A stretch of DNA of 64,000 nt from Caballeronia turbans (GTDB lineage: Bacteria; Pseudomonadota; Gammaproteobacteria; Burkholderiales; Burkholderiaceae), in contig FCOD02000027.1 of the NCBI GenBank assembly GCA_001544655.2, forward strand, positions 18,408-82,407. Reading direction: 5' to 3'. Below are positions 25,403-34,101 of the stretch, piece after piece (the stretch's first letter is position 1; every line of letters begins with the position of its first letter). Below the pieces are notes generated by a model. The model saw only the letters and a list, made by a program, of their open reading frames with translations, made no database searches and was not told the DNA's origin. The translations under genes and the position numbers were made by a program.

Positions 25403-26176
25403 ATGAACCGACGTAAGTTCACGACAGGCATGCTCGCCGGCGCCATTACTGCGGCGGTTGCGGTGCGGGCTAACGCTACACAGCCCGTCGTTACCGGGTC
25501 CCGCAACGTCGTACTTGTTCACGGCCTATTCGCCGAAGGGTCGTGTTGGTCGGAAGTGATTCCTGGACTACAGCGGGCAGGACTCAACGTCACCTCCGTG
25601 CAAAACCCTCTGACCACACTCCCCGACGCAGTTGCGAGCGCACAGCGTGTGCTGGCGAGGCAGGACGGTCCCACTGTACTCGTCGGGCATTCCTTTTCGG
25701 GGATGATTGTGACCGAGGCCGGAACGAATCCTAATGTGACGGCACTTGTGTATGTGGCAGCGCGTGCGCCAGACGCTGGGGAAGACTACACGGCGCTCGC
25801 AAAAACGTTCCCGACGCCTCCGGCTTCCGCTGGAATCGTTTTTGATGGCGATGAGGGGCGCTTGACCGAGGACGCTTTTTTGCGCGATTTCGCGGGAGAT
25901 CTTCCAGTCGCAAGAGCAAGGGAGCTGTTTGCGGTGCAAGCACCGTTCCACAAGGACCTTCTCGCTGGCAAAACCGCGCACGCGGCATGGCGCTCGAAAC
26001 CGAGCTTTTACGCGGTGTCTACTCAGGATCGGACAATCGACCCCGGGCTTCAACGCTACATGGCCAAGCGGATGGGCGCGACAACCATCGAAATCGAGGC
26101 AAGTCACCTGTCTTTGATCTCTCACCCGGATTTGATTACAAACCTGGTTCTGAGGGCCGCGAAACAAGCCGTATAA
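25403..26176 (+). CDS. Exported alpha/beta hydrolase, 257 aa
   Basis: Begins with a twin-arginine-like signal (MNRRKFTTGMLAGAITAAVA). Alpha/beta-hydrolase core: oxyanion segment LVHGLFAEGS (38-47), nucleophile Ser97 in GHSFSG, probable acid Asp in STQDRTIDP and His in EASHLSLISHPD. It resembles small esterases related to plant methyl-ester hydrolases and polyketide-type hydrolases. The substrate is unknown. A second exported hydrolase starts 220 bases downstream on the same strand, so the two may share a periplasmic ester substrate. Confidence 0.85.
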   Translation: MNRRKFTTGMLAGAITAAVAVRANATQPVVTGSRNVVLVHGLFAEGSCWSEVIPGLQRAGLNVTSVQNPLTTLPDAVASAQRVLARQDGPTVLVGHSFSGMIVTEAGTNPNVTALVYVAARAPDAGEDYTALAKTFPTPPASAGIVFDGDEGRLTEDAFLRDFAGDLPVARARELFAVQAPFHKDLLAGKTAHAAWRSKPSFYAVSTQDRTIDPGLQRYMAKRMGATTIEIEASHLSLISHPDLITNLVLRAAKQAV

Positions 26177-26394
26177 GAGTGTTTGACTTCGGTACTCGGC
26201 GCCGGCGAAGACGAAAGACCTCGCCGTCTCGCGCGCTAGCGCGCGAGTCACAAAACGAGCGGTAGGTGTGTCTAACGCAGTTATGGCCACGGTGGATAGC
26301 CGCTGGACTCCCAATATAACGGCCCTGCGTCCGCCACTCTATCGAGCTATCTAGTTTTGAGGGTCCATGCAACGTTTAATGGAGAGGATCAGTG

Positions 26395-27333
26395 ATGAAG
26401 CGCAGGAGGTTCCTAGCAGATTTGTCAGCAGGCGCAGTCGGGTCCAGTCTAGCGACACTAAGGATGAGCAGCGCTCAAGCAGAGGAGAGAAAATCGACGT
26501 TCGTGTTCGTGCACGGCGCATGGTTCGGTGGCTGGTGCTGGTCCGAAGTGGTGAGGCTATTAGCTCAGCAAGGCCACAACGCAGTGGCGGTAGACCTGCC
26601 TGGACATGGTATAAGCGCCCGGTTTCCCGCCGCTTACCTGACCACCCCCCAGAGCCCTGCGAGCCTAAGCACTGAGGTGTCGCCGTTGGCAACAATCACA
26701 CTTAGAGACTATCGCGATCATGTTCTCAGGATCATCAACGGGTTGGTCGGCAAAGGAAGCGGCCCAGTAATTTTGGTCGGCCACAGTTTGGGAGGCGTCA
26801 CGCTCAATGCCGTCGCCGAAGCCGAACCGTCGCTGATCCGGCGACTGGTGTACCTCACAGCCTTCGCTCCCGTTCGAAAGCCATCGGTTCTAGACTATCT
26901 GAGCCAACCCAACTTCGTCGCGTCCAAGCTCTTGCCGCTGTTCCTTGGTGACCCATCGCGATTGGGCGCCGCCCGAATTAACCCTAATTCCAACGATCCT
27001 ACGTACACGTCGAATGCCAAGAACGCGCTTTTTCAGGACGCCACTGAAAACGCCGTTGCGGCGACGCTTAATTTGATGACGCCGGATGAGCCATTACACG
27101 GGCTGGCGGATGACGCGACCGTGACCGCCGGCCGTTGGGGCAGTGTCCCCCGAGCCTATATTCGGTGCACGAATGATAATGCGATACCGCTCGCCGGACA
27201 GGATCAGATGATCGCTGAAGGCGATGAGCTAACTCCGCGGAATCGTTATATTCAGAAATGCATCGACAGTAGCCATTCAGCGTTCCTCTCGCATGCGGAC
27301 GAAGTGACACAAGTGCTCCTACAAATTGTGTGA
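26395..27333 (+). CDS. Exported alpha/beta hydrolase, 312 aa
   Basis: The ATG is seven bases after GGAGAGG; a GTG one codon earlier is also possible. Twin-arginine-type signal MKRRRFLADLSAGAVGSSLA. Core motifs: FVHGAWFGGWCW oxyanion segment, nucleophile in GHSLGG (near residue 125), Asp in RCTNDNAIP, His in SSHSAFLSHADE. Similar in architecture to the preceding hydrolase but only distantly related in sequence and with a larger cap. Likely a periplasmic esterase; substrate unknown. Confidence 0.85.
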   Translation: MKRRRFLADLSAGAVGSSLATLRMSSAQAEERKSTFVFVHGAWFGGWCWSEVVRLLAQQGHNAVAVDLPGHGISARFPAAYLTTPQSPASLSTEVSPLATITLRDYRDHVLRIINGLVGKGSGPVILVGHSLGGVTLNAVAEAEPSLIRRLVYLTAFAPVRKPSVLDYLSQPNFVASKLLPLFLGDPSRLGAARINPNSNDPTYTSNAKNALFQDATENAVAATLNLMTPDEPLHGLADDATVTAGRWGSVPRAYIRCTNDNAIPLAGQDQMIAEGDELTPRNRYIQKCIDSSHSAFLSHADEVTQVLLQIV

Positions 27334-28113
27334 TCTAGTTCATTTGATCCGCGGAAGGGTCTCGTTGCCTTATTCGCGCGACCGTCCGTAGTATTCGACG
27401 CGTGCGCCAAGTTCGCGGATGAGCTTCGTCGGCGCCTCCAGACGGTGGCGCTTCTCAGCTTGAAAAACTGCTTCGGTTGGCGTCGGCCCGAAAGGCCCCT
27501 GAGGCAAGCAGGTCGAGCACGCTCGACCATCCAACTCATATTTAGGGCGACCTCTCTTTGTAGCTCTAGCGCTTACTTACCTCGCAAAGTCGACGCGCTG
27601 GCCTTACCCGTCGACCTATCGTTGCAAGTTGATTGTCTCTCAGTCGTCGATAGCGACCGCCTTTCGAGCGTTTCAAGAAGCACAACAACTTCGCCTGGCC
27701 GGTTTGTGCAAGCGACGGTTGGGTCGGTTTCAGCCAACACCCGACGACAGCCGCTCTACCTCCGAGCGCCCGGGCATCGTCAGCGGAAATGACCGTTAGC
27801 GCCAAACAGACGAGGATTGACATCAAGGTGACGCATCTGTGTTGGCTGCATAGGACTCACTCTCGCGCTAATAAGAAAAGCGGGCGCAGCCCGATGCCCG
27901 GCCGCGCGCGTTGTCCTCGCTCGTACAGGTGCGCGAGCCGTCGGAGGGTCGCATTCTCCGGCGCCGGCTGGCATGATCATCGCCGAAAAGGGGCGTCGGG
28001 TAAGTAGGAGTACCAACTGTGGCGCGTCGAAATATGCATAGCGGCTAGTCCGATACCGACATTGGGCGGACCCCAGCGCTACCGCACAATGTCGTCATCG
28101 TCGACAATGAGCG
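27334..28113. other. Gene-poor stretch
   Basis: Short frames occur on both strands but none has convincing composition, start site or family. One minus-strand frame (27566-27826) begins like a signal peptide (MSILVCLALTVISADDARA) but degenerates quickly. Probably decayed sequence between the hydrolases and the AraC remnant. Confidence 0.4.
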
Positions 28114-28549
28114 TTGTGTCCTGACCAACAAGCAACGAAGCATGGAATCCAGCATCCAGTCTCTCAGGGGCTCACCAGAGCCTTTTTCGCCGACGCGAAA
28201 GTGTCGGCATTTTTTTGGGGGGCTGACGTGCTGGACGACGAACTTGGAGTTCCTCGCGACGAATTTGCCGTCGGCGGCATTGATCGAGGTGCACAAGCAT
28301 ACCTCGACGGATGTAGACACCGTCTCGCGAAGCCCGGACGTACCATCTGCCTCATCAACCCCGGCAGCGTGCACGAAGGGCGCCCCGCGCTTCGAGGGTG
28401 GCTGGATCTATCGGATGATGTATGTGCCTACCGCCGACCTCGCGGACATGCTTAACCATGAGCGCCGGCCATTGATCGGTACGCTTCATTTCGAGACCGT
28501 CATTGACGACCCGCTGACGATGTGGTTGCTGTACGGACTCCATTGTTAG
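28114..28549 (+). pseudogene. AraC-family regulator remnant (ligand-binding half)
   Basis: Two frames joined near 28390 give an AraC N-terminal cupin-like domain: DEFAVGGIDRGAQAYLDGCR and TICLINPGSVHEGRPA in one frame, then GGWIYRMMYVPTADLADML in the next. The pattern of a His/Asp-Glu start, NPG and VH is typical. No C-terminal double HTH follows, and the second frame stops at about 28549. At least one frameshift and a 3' deletion have destroyed the gene. Confidence 0.7.
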
Positions 28550-28813
28550 TCGGAATCGACCCAAATTCATCTTCCAAAAAACGCCTCGCGTCTTACTGTA
28601 GCGTTGTTTCAACTAGTGCAGCGGCACGCACAGACGGATCGGAGCATCGACGCTTTAACGTTGCTGCCGGGCGCAGCCAATGTTCCAGCTCAACGTGGCC
28701 TGCTCCGATTACTTCCACGCATCGGATTTGATCCGGTGATTCGCGCGCTCACGCCGGCTGCTCCGTGCGATTTTGAAGACGATTTGTCAGTCTTGGCGGC
28801 TCTGGCTGTATCT

Positions 28814-29713
28814 TCAAACCGATTGCGTAACAAACGCGAGCACCGTCTCCCTAAAGCGCGACGCGGCCGGACTTTGCGTCTGCGAACGCGTGACGAGGTG
28901 CAACGGCGCGCGAAACGCATCGTCGCCTGCGACGCGGCAATAACGCACGCTTTCCTGCCGATACCGCTGCATCGACGCCGGCACCAGCGTCACCCCGCCG
29001 CCCGCTGCGACGAGGTTGATGGCCGTCACCATGCGCGGCACTTCATCGACCACACGCGGCGTGAAGCCGCGCGCCTCGCACGCACGAATGAAGTCCGCGT
29101 ACATGCCCGGCGCTCCCGGCCTGCGCACGAAGATGAAAGGCTCCGCGGCGAGCGCATCGAGCGCAACCGCGCGCGCGCCGATCAATGCATGGCCGAGCGG
29201 CAGCACCAGTCTCATGCGTTCCTGCGCCAGCAGTTCGAAGCGCAGATCGACGGGTGTCTCGATGGGCTTGCGCAAGATCGCCACGTCGATCTCCCCGTTC
29301 GACATCATCTCGATGATCTCCGCCGCATTGATCTCGCTCAGTTCGACGGAGATGCCCGGATGCGTCTCACGAAACCCGCGGATCGCCGTGGTGGCGAGCG
29401 GATGAAACGCCGCCGAACTCGTCAGCGCAATGCGCACGCGCCCGACTTCGCCCCTTGACACGCGCCGCGCATGTGTGACCCCTTGCTCCAGCGTGCGCAA
29501 GGCCGCGCGCGCATGTTCTGCGAACGCTTCGCCGGGCGCGGTCAGTTCGACGCCACGCGGCTGACGCAGAAAGAGCGCGAAGCCCAATTCCTGCTCCAGT
29601 TCCTGAATCTGCTGCGAGAGCGGCGGTTGCTGCATATGCAATCGTGCGGCCGCGCGCGTGACTTGCCGCTCGTCCGCCACGGCGAGGAAGTAACGCAAAT
29701 GGCGCAATTCCAT
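28814..29713 (-). CDS. LysR-family regulator, divergent to the MHS transporter
   Basis: 299 aa. N-terminal winged HTH (MELRHLRYFLAVADERQVTR, with LHMQQPPLSQQIQELEQELG as recognition region, about 20-45) and an effector domain (about 90-290) of the BenM/CatR-like type, with NGEIDVAILR and AAGGGVTLVPAS segments. Such proteins bind the intergenic region and activate the divergent operon when an aromatic or organic acid is bound. Two palindromes lie in the 113-base gap before the transporter gene. The following operon suggests an aromatic ester-derived inducer. Confidence 0.92.
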   Translation of the reverse strand: MELRHLRYFLAVADERQVTRAAARLHMQQPPLSQQIQELEQELGFALFLRQPRGVELTAPGEAFAEHARAALRTLEQGVTHARRVSRGEVGRVRIALTSSAAFHPLATTAIRGFRETHPGISVELSEINAAEIIEMMSNGEIDVAILRKPIETPVDLRFELLAQERMRLVLPLGHALIGARAVALDALAAEPFIFVRRPGAPGMYADFIRACEARGFTPRVVDEVPRMVTAINLVAAGGGVTLVPASMQRYRQESVRYCRVAGDDAFRAPLHLVTRSQTQSPAASRFRETVLAFVTQSV

Positions 29714-29730
29714 CGTGTTTGCCTCGCGGT

Positions 29731-29745
29731 ATATCCAATGAATAT
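29731..29745. promoter_or_regulatory. LysR-type T-N11-A palindrome
   Basis: ATATCCAATGAATAT has ATAT arms and the T-N11-A pattern. It lies 18 bases upstream of the LysR start in the divergent promoter region, a usual autoregulatory site position. Confidence 0.55.
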
Positions 29746-29761
29746 GGCAACGTCATCCGAT

Positions 29762-29774
29762 ATGTATTTTACAT
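29762..29774. promoter_or_regulatory. Second palindrome in the lysR-MHS intergenic region
   Basis: ATGTATTTTACAT is a perfect inverted repeat (ATGTA/TACAT, 3-base centre), about 50 bases before the transporter start. It could be an activation site or another operator. Confidence 0.45.
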
Positions 29775-29826
29775 TTGGCGCGACGCTTCTTAAGCTGGGT
29801 TCACACGAAAAGATCGAAGGAGACAT

Positions 29827-31182
29827 ATGCAATCCGTGCTGAACACCGGTGCGCCGCCCGCCGCCGCGCCGCCGCTGACGAGCTCGCAAGTGCGCCGCGC
29901 GGTGCTGGCGTCGGTCATCGGCAACGGCCTCGAATGGTTCGACTTTCTGGTCTACGGCTACTTCGCGAAAACCATCGCGCAGGTGTTCTTCCCGGTCGAT
30001 AACAACCTCCTCTCGATCACGCTGACGCTCGCGACATTTGCGATCGGCTTCATCGTGCGGCCGTTGGGAGGCATCGCGATCGGCGCGTGGGCTGATCGTC
30101 ACGGACGGCGCAAGACGCTCTCGATGCTGATTCTGCTGATGGCCGCCAGCACATTGCTCATGGGTCTCACGCCCGGCTACGCGAGCATCGGCATTGCTGC
30201 GCCCTTGCTGGTGCTCCTCGCGCGCGTGCTGCAAGGCTTGTCGGTCGGCGGGGAATTCGCCACCGCCGCCGCGATGCTCAGCGAATATGCGCCTCCCGGC
30301 CGCAAGATGTTCTTCGGCAGTTTTCAGATGACATCGCAAGCGGTCGCGCTGCTGCTGTCGTCGTCATGCGGCTATCTGCTCACGACGCATCTGTCCAGCG
30401 ACGCGCTTACCTCGTGGGGCTGGCGCGTGCCGTTTCTGCTCGGCGCGCTCGTCGGCCCGGTCGGGTTCTATATTCGCCACAAGGTCTCCGAATCGCCGGA
30501 ATTCGTGCAGCTGCGCCAGCAACTCGGCCACGCGCCGCGTCAGTCGTTGCGCGCCTTCTTTCATGAACGCGGCGATGCGGCGCTGTGTGCAATGGGCGTC
30601 ATCATTGTCGGCACGGCAACCAATTATCTGTGGCATTCGTATTTGCCGCTTTATGTCGAACGGCAGTTGCATCTGCCGCTGAAGAACGCACTGCTCGGCA
30701 CGGCCATTTCCGGTTTGATCGGCATCGTCGGCTATCCGCTGGCGGGCAGGCTCGCGGATCGCTTCGGCGCGTACTGGCTGTTCTTTCCCATCACGATTCT
30801 GTGGATCTGCGCGGCGTGGCCGTTGTTCTCCTGGGTGCTCGCCGCGCCCACGCCCGAGCGCGTTTTCGCCGCGCAGATGATCGCCACCGTCGTGTTGAGT
30901 CTGATGTCGGGCGCGCATCCCGGCATGCTGACGCAACTGTTCCCGACCGCGACGCGTTCGATGGGCGTCGCGCTTTCGTACAACATCGCCGTGACCTTGT
31001 TCGGCGGCCTCGCGCCGCTGACGGTCTCGACGTTGATCGGCGTGTCCGGATCGCGCATGGTGCCTGCGTGGTATCTGATGTTCGCGGGCATCGTGTCGCT
31101 GCTGCTCGTGGGACTGAGCGCATCGGGACGGCGGCTGTGCCGCGAGCCGAATCTGTGGCCGAAGGACGGCGCGCATTCATGA
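29827..31182 (+). CDS. MFS transporter, metabolite:H+ symporter type
   Basis: 451 aa with twelve hydrophobic spans. Typical MHS-subfamily marks: GNGLEWFDFLVYGYF in the first span, RPLGGIAIGAWADRHGRRKTL between spans two and three, and LQGLSVGGEFATAAAML in span four. Relatives carry shikimate, citrate, alpha-ketoglutarate or aromatic acids with protons across the inner membrane. AAGGAGA precedes the ATG. It leads an operon with a hydrolase (4-base overlap) and a tannase-like esterase, so import of an ester or its acid product is likely. Confidence 0.9.
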   Translation: MQSVLNTGAPPAAAPPLTSSQVRRAVLASVIGNGLEWFDFLVYGYFAKTIAQVFFPVDNNLLSITLTLATFAIGFIVRPLGGIAIGAWADRHGRRKTLSMLILLMAASTLLMGLTPGYASIGIAAPLLVLLARVLQGLSVGGEFATAAAMLSEYAPPGRKMFFGSFQMTSQAVALLLSSSCGYLLTTHLSSDALTSWGWRVPFLLGALVGPVGFYIRHKVSESPEFVQLRQQLGHAPRQSLRAFFHERGDAALCAMGVIIVGTATNYLWHSYLPLYVERQLHLPLKNALLGTAISGLIGIVGYPLAGRLADRFGAYWLFFPITILWICAAWPLFSWVLAAPTPERVFAAQMIATVVLSLMSGAHPGMLTQLFPTATRSMGVALSYNIAVTLFGGLAPLTVSTLIGVSGSRMVPAWYLMFAGIVSLLLVGLSASGRRLCREPNLWPKDGAHS

Positions 31183-32177
31183 CAATGCCCGTGAACGAAG
31201 CGCGTCCGCGCAACGAAGCGCCGGTGCGCGTGGTCGGCGCTGCGCGCTTTCGCATCTCGACGCCGCGAGGCAGCGGCTGCGTGCCGGTGTTCTTCGGCGG
31301 CGCATCGGATAGGGCGTCGATCGAGCGTGTCGTCATCATGCTGCACGGTCGCCTGCGCGATGCCGATGCTTATCTACGCACAGTCGAACGCGCGCTGCAT
31401 GCATCGTCCGTGGCACGCGAAACGACGCTACTCATCGCGCCGCAATTTCTCGCGACCGCCGATGTAGAGCATCACGCGCTCGATGCCGGCGCGCTGCATT
31501 GGGAGTGGACCGCATGGATGGGCGGCCTCGATGCGCGCGGTCCGAACGCGCTGAGTTCGTTCGATGTGCTCGACGCGTTGATCGCGCATTACGCGCATTG
31601 CGCGCGCTATCCGGCGATACGCGACATCGTGATCGCGGGACATTCGGGCGGCGCGCAGATGGCGCATCGCTATGCGATCGTCGGACGCGCATCGAGCGGT
31701 GCGGCGAGGCTGCGTCATGTGATCGCGAATCCATCGTCGTATGTGTATTTCGATGCGTCGCGGCCCTATCCGGCGAGCCTTCCATGCGATGACGTCAACG
31801 ACTGGAAATATGGCCTTGGCCGCTTGCCACGCTACGCACGCGACGACGCGCAAAGGCGCGATCTCGAAGCGCATTACGCGCGTAGCGACGTGACCTATCT
31901 GCTGGGCGAACACGATTGCAATCCGCTGCATCCGGCGCTGGATCGCACGTGCGCGGCCAATGCACAGGGCCCGCATCGGCTGGCGCGGGGCCGGGCGTAT
32001 TACGCGTATCTGCTGGCGCGGCATCCCGGGTTGATGCATCGCTATCACGAAGTGCCGGAAGCGGGTCATAGCGGCGAGGCGATGTTCGTATCGGATGCGG
32101 GCATACGCGCCCTCTTCGGCGACGATGCGCGCCTCGTGCGATCCGTCGCCGGCGGGGCGGGCGGCTCAAGCGAATAA
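31179..32177 (+). CDS. Alpha/beta hydrolase, 332 aa
   Basis: The start ATG overlaps the transporter stop (ATGA), fixing it among many in-frame candidates in this GC-rich stretch. Motifs: oxyanion/strand IERVVIMLHGRLRD (about 45-58), nucleophile in IVIAGHSGGAQMAH (about 155-168), Asp in YLLGEHDCNP, His in VPEAGHSGEAMF. The fold and motif order fit a cytoplasmic carboxyl-ester or depsidase-like hydrolase. Located between a transporter and a tannase-like exported esterase, so it may cleave the imported product. Substrate unknown. Confidence 0.8.
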   Translation: MTMPVNEARPRNEAPVRVVGAARFRISTPRGSGCVPVFFGGASDRASIERVVIMLHGRLRDADAYLRTVERALHASSVARETTLLIAPQFLATADVEHHALDAGALHWEWTAWMGGLDARGPNALSSFDVLDALIAHYAHCARYPAIRDIVIAGHSGGAQMAHRYAIVGRASSGAARLRHVIANPSSYVYFDASRPYPASLPCDDVNDWKYGLGRLPRYARDDAQRRDLEAHYARSDVTYLLGEHDCNPLHPALDRTCAANAQGPHRLARGRAYYAYLLARHPGLMHRYHEVPEAGHSGEAMFVSDAGIRALFGDDARLVRSVAGGAGGSSE

Positions 32178-32233
32178 GAGCAGCACTGTCAACCGGCCCG
32201 GGCGTTCGATTCGTGCCGATACAGGAGACGACC

Positions 32234-33934
32234 ATGAAGAGCAGAACGTCGGGGCGCACGCTCGCCCTGGGTGCGCTATGCGCAGCGTTTTCGATGGCGA
32301 TTGCCGGATGCGGCGGCGGCGATAGTGGCTCGCCTGCAGCCGTCGCGAACGTGCCGACGCAGGCGCAAACGCAAACGCAGACTCAGACGGCATCGCAACA
32401 ATGCGCCGCGCTCGCGGGCTTGACGATTCCGGCGTCATCCATCGGCGCCCCGACGAGCGGTGCGAAGATCGCGACCGCGACGCTCGTCGAAACGAGCGGC
32501 GAGTATTGCCAGGTGAACGGCGTCATTGCACCCGTCGATCCGGCGGCGCCCGTCATCAACTTCCAGGTGAACCTGCCGACCGACTGGAATCACAAGTCGC
32601 TGCACTACGGCGGCGGCGGTTTCGATGGCACGCTCATCACCGGTGTCGCCGCGCTCGACATGGCGCCCACCGGCACGCCGACGCCGCTTGCATCCGGCTA
32701 CGCCACCTTCGGCGACGATTCGGGACATCAGAGTTCCAGCATCACGAATGGCTCCTTCGCGGCCAACGACGAAGCGCTCGCCAACTACGGCGGCCTGAGC
32801 TTGAAGAAGACGCACGATGTTGCGATGCTGCTCATCAGGAAGCGCTACGCGCAGATGCCCGCGAAGCGTTACTTCTTCGGCAGCTCGACGGGCGGCCGCG
32901 ACGGTCTCACCGAAATTCAGCGCTGGCCCGGCGACTACGACGGCATCGTCGTGAATCGGCCCGCGCTCAACTACACGGGCTTGCGCCTGTCGAACGTCGT
33001 GTTGGGACGCGCGCTTTATTTGCGCAACGGCGCGGGCTGGCTCGATGTCGCCAAGACCGAACTGCTGCAGAACGCCGTCATGAAGGAATGCGATACGCTC
33101 GACGGCGTGGCCGACGGCATCATCTCGAACGTCGATGCCTGCAAGCTGCACGCGCTCAAGGTGCTCGCGTCGTTGCGTTGTCCGGGCGGCAAGGATGCGG
33201 GCGATAGCTGTCTCTCCGATCCGCAACTCGCGACCGTCGTCACGATCGCATCGCCCCTGCTGCTGCCCTATCCGCTCGCCAACGGCGTACATCGCTATGC
33301 GGGCTACAACATTCTCGCCGGCTCGGTGTTCGCGGGACCGTTTACGACGCGCGATTTCGGTGAATCGAAAACGCCGTCGAATCCTGCGGGCAAGCACGAC
33401 GCGAATCAATGGGTGACCGGCGATCAATGGGTCAAATTCTTCGTTACACGCGCGCCGACATTCGATTCGCTGACCTTCGATCCGTACGATCCGGGCGCAT
33501 ACCGATCGCGCGTACAGACCGTTTCCGCGCTGAGCGATGCGACGGACACGGACCTCGGCGCGTTCGCGGCGAAGGGCGGCAAGATCATCATGACGCATGG
33601 ACTTGCCGATGAAATCGTCAGCACGGAGTCGAGCACGGACTACTTCAACGGACTGGTCGGACGCTACGGTCGCGGCAAGGTCGACGGCTTCGTGCGCTTC
33701 TATTTGATGCCCGGCGTCGGACACGGAACGGGGCCGTTCCATCCGGCAATCGATTCGCTGTCCGCGCTCGATCGCTGGGTCGAATCGGGCGCTGCGCCCG
33801 AGACCTTGCAGATGAGCGACCTCAACACGGCGACGCTCGGACGCACACGGCCGCTGTGCCGTTATCCGGCGTGGCCGAGGTTTGTCGGCGGCGACGTGAA
33901 CGACGCGACGAGTTTTGCGTGTGTGTATCGGTAA
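32234..33934 (+). CDS. Tannase/feruloyl-esterase-family lipoprotein with altered CS-D-HC motif
   Basis: 566 aa from the ATG after GGAGACG. Lipobox AIAGC (Cys26), then a Thr-Gln repeat linker (QAQTQTQTQTASQQ, 43-56), then a tannase-family catalytic domain with LHYGGGGFDG, GYATFGDDSGHQ, nucleophile in FGSSTGGRDG, acidic residue in THGLADEIVS and His in MPGVGHGTGPFH. Family members have a Cys beside the catalytic Ser and His that form a disulfide (CS-D-HC); here both are replaced (Ser and Gly). It would release phenolic acids from esters outside the inner membrane. Last gene of the MHS operon. Confidence 0.9.
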   Translation: MKSRTSGRTLALGALCAAFSMAIAGCGGGDSGSPAAVANVPTQAQTQTQTQTASQQCAALAGLTIPASSIGAPTSGAKIATATLVETSGEYCQVNGVIAPVDPAAPVINFQVNLPTDWNHKSLHYGGGGFDGTLITGVAALDMAPTGTPTPLASGYATFGDDSGHQSSSITNGSFAANDEALANYGGLSLKKTHDVAMLLIRKRYAQMPAKRYFFGSSTGGRDGLTEIQRWPGDYDGIVVNRPALNYTGLRLSNVVLGRALYLRNGAGWLDVAKTELLQNAVMKECDTLDGVADGIISNVDACKLHALKVLASLRCPGGKDAGDSCLSDPQLATVVTIASPLLLPYPLANGVHRYAGYNILAGSVFAGPFTTRDFGESKTPSNPAGKHDANQWVTGDQWVKFFVTRAPTFDSLTFDPYDPGAYRSRVQTVSALSDATDTDLGAFAAKGGKIIMTHGLADEIVSTESSTDYFNGLVGRYGRGKVDGFVRFYLMPGVGHGTGPFHPAIDSLSALDRWVESGAAPETLQMSDLNTATLGRTRPLCRYPAWPRFVGGDVNDATSFACVYR

Positions 33935-34101
33935 GACGTAAGCCAAAAGTGCCTACGGCGCGGCACCTGGCAGAAAAGCGCATCCACGATCAGCGCCGTA
34001 AGCCAGTGTCGCGCGCACAGTTGAAGCCAGACACCGCTGAAGCTGGCGTCGGGTGACGTGTGGTCGTCGTCCATAGCGAGCAGTGTGGCTAGAGGACAGA
34101 A

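Noticed and set aside
28604-29458. 284-codon plus-strand frame opposite the LysR gene
   Set aside because: Antisense; the minus strand encodes a full-length LysR with HTH and effector domain.
30585-31178. Long upstream extension of the 332-aa hydrolase inside the MHS transporter gene
   Set aside because: The extension lies in another frame of the transporter and is Arg/Ala-rich; the ATG overlapping the transporter stop is the sensible start.
32435-33946. A 503-codon minus-strand frame opposite the tannase-like gene
   Set aside because: Antisense shadow with Arg/Ala/Val bias; the plus strand has a lipobox and catalytic motifs.
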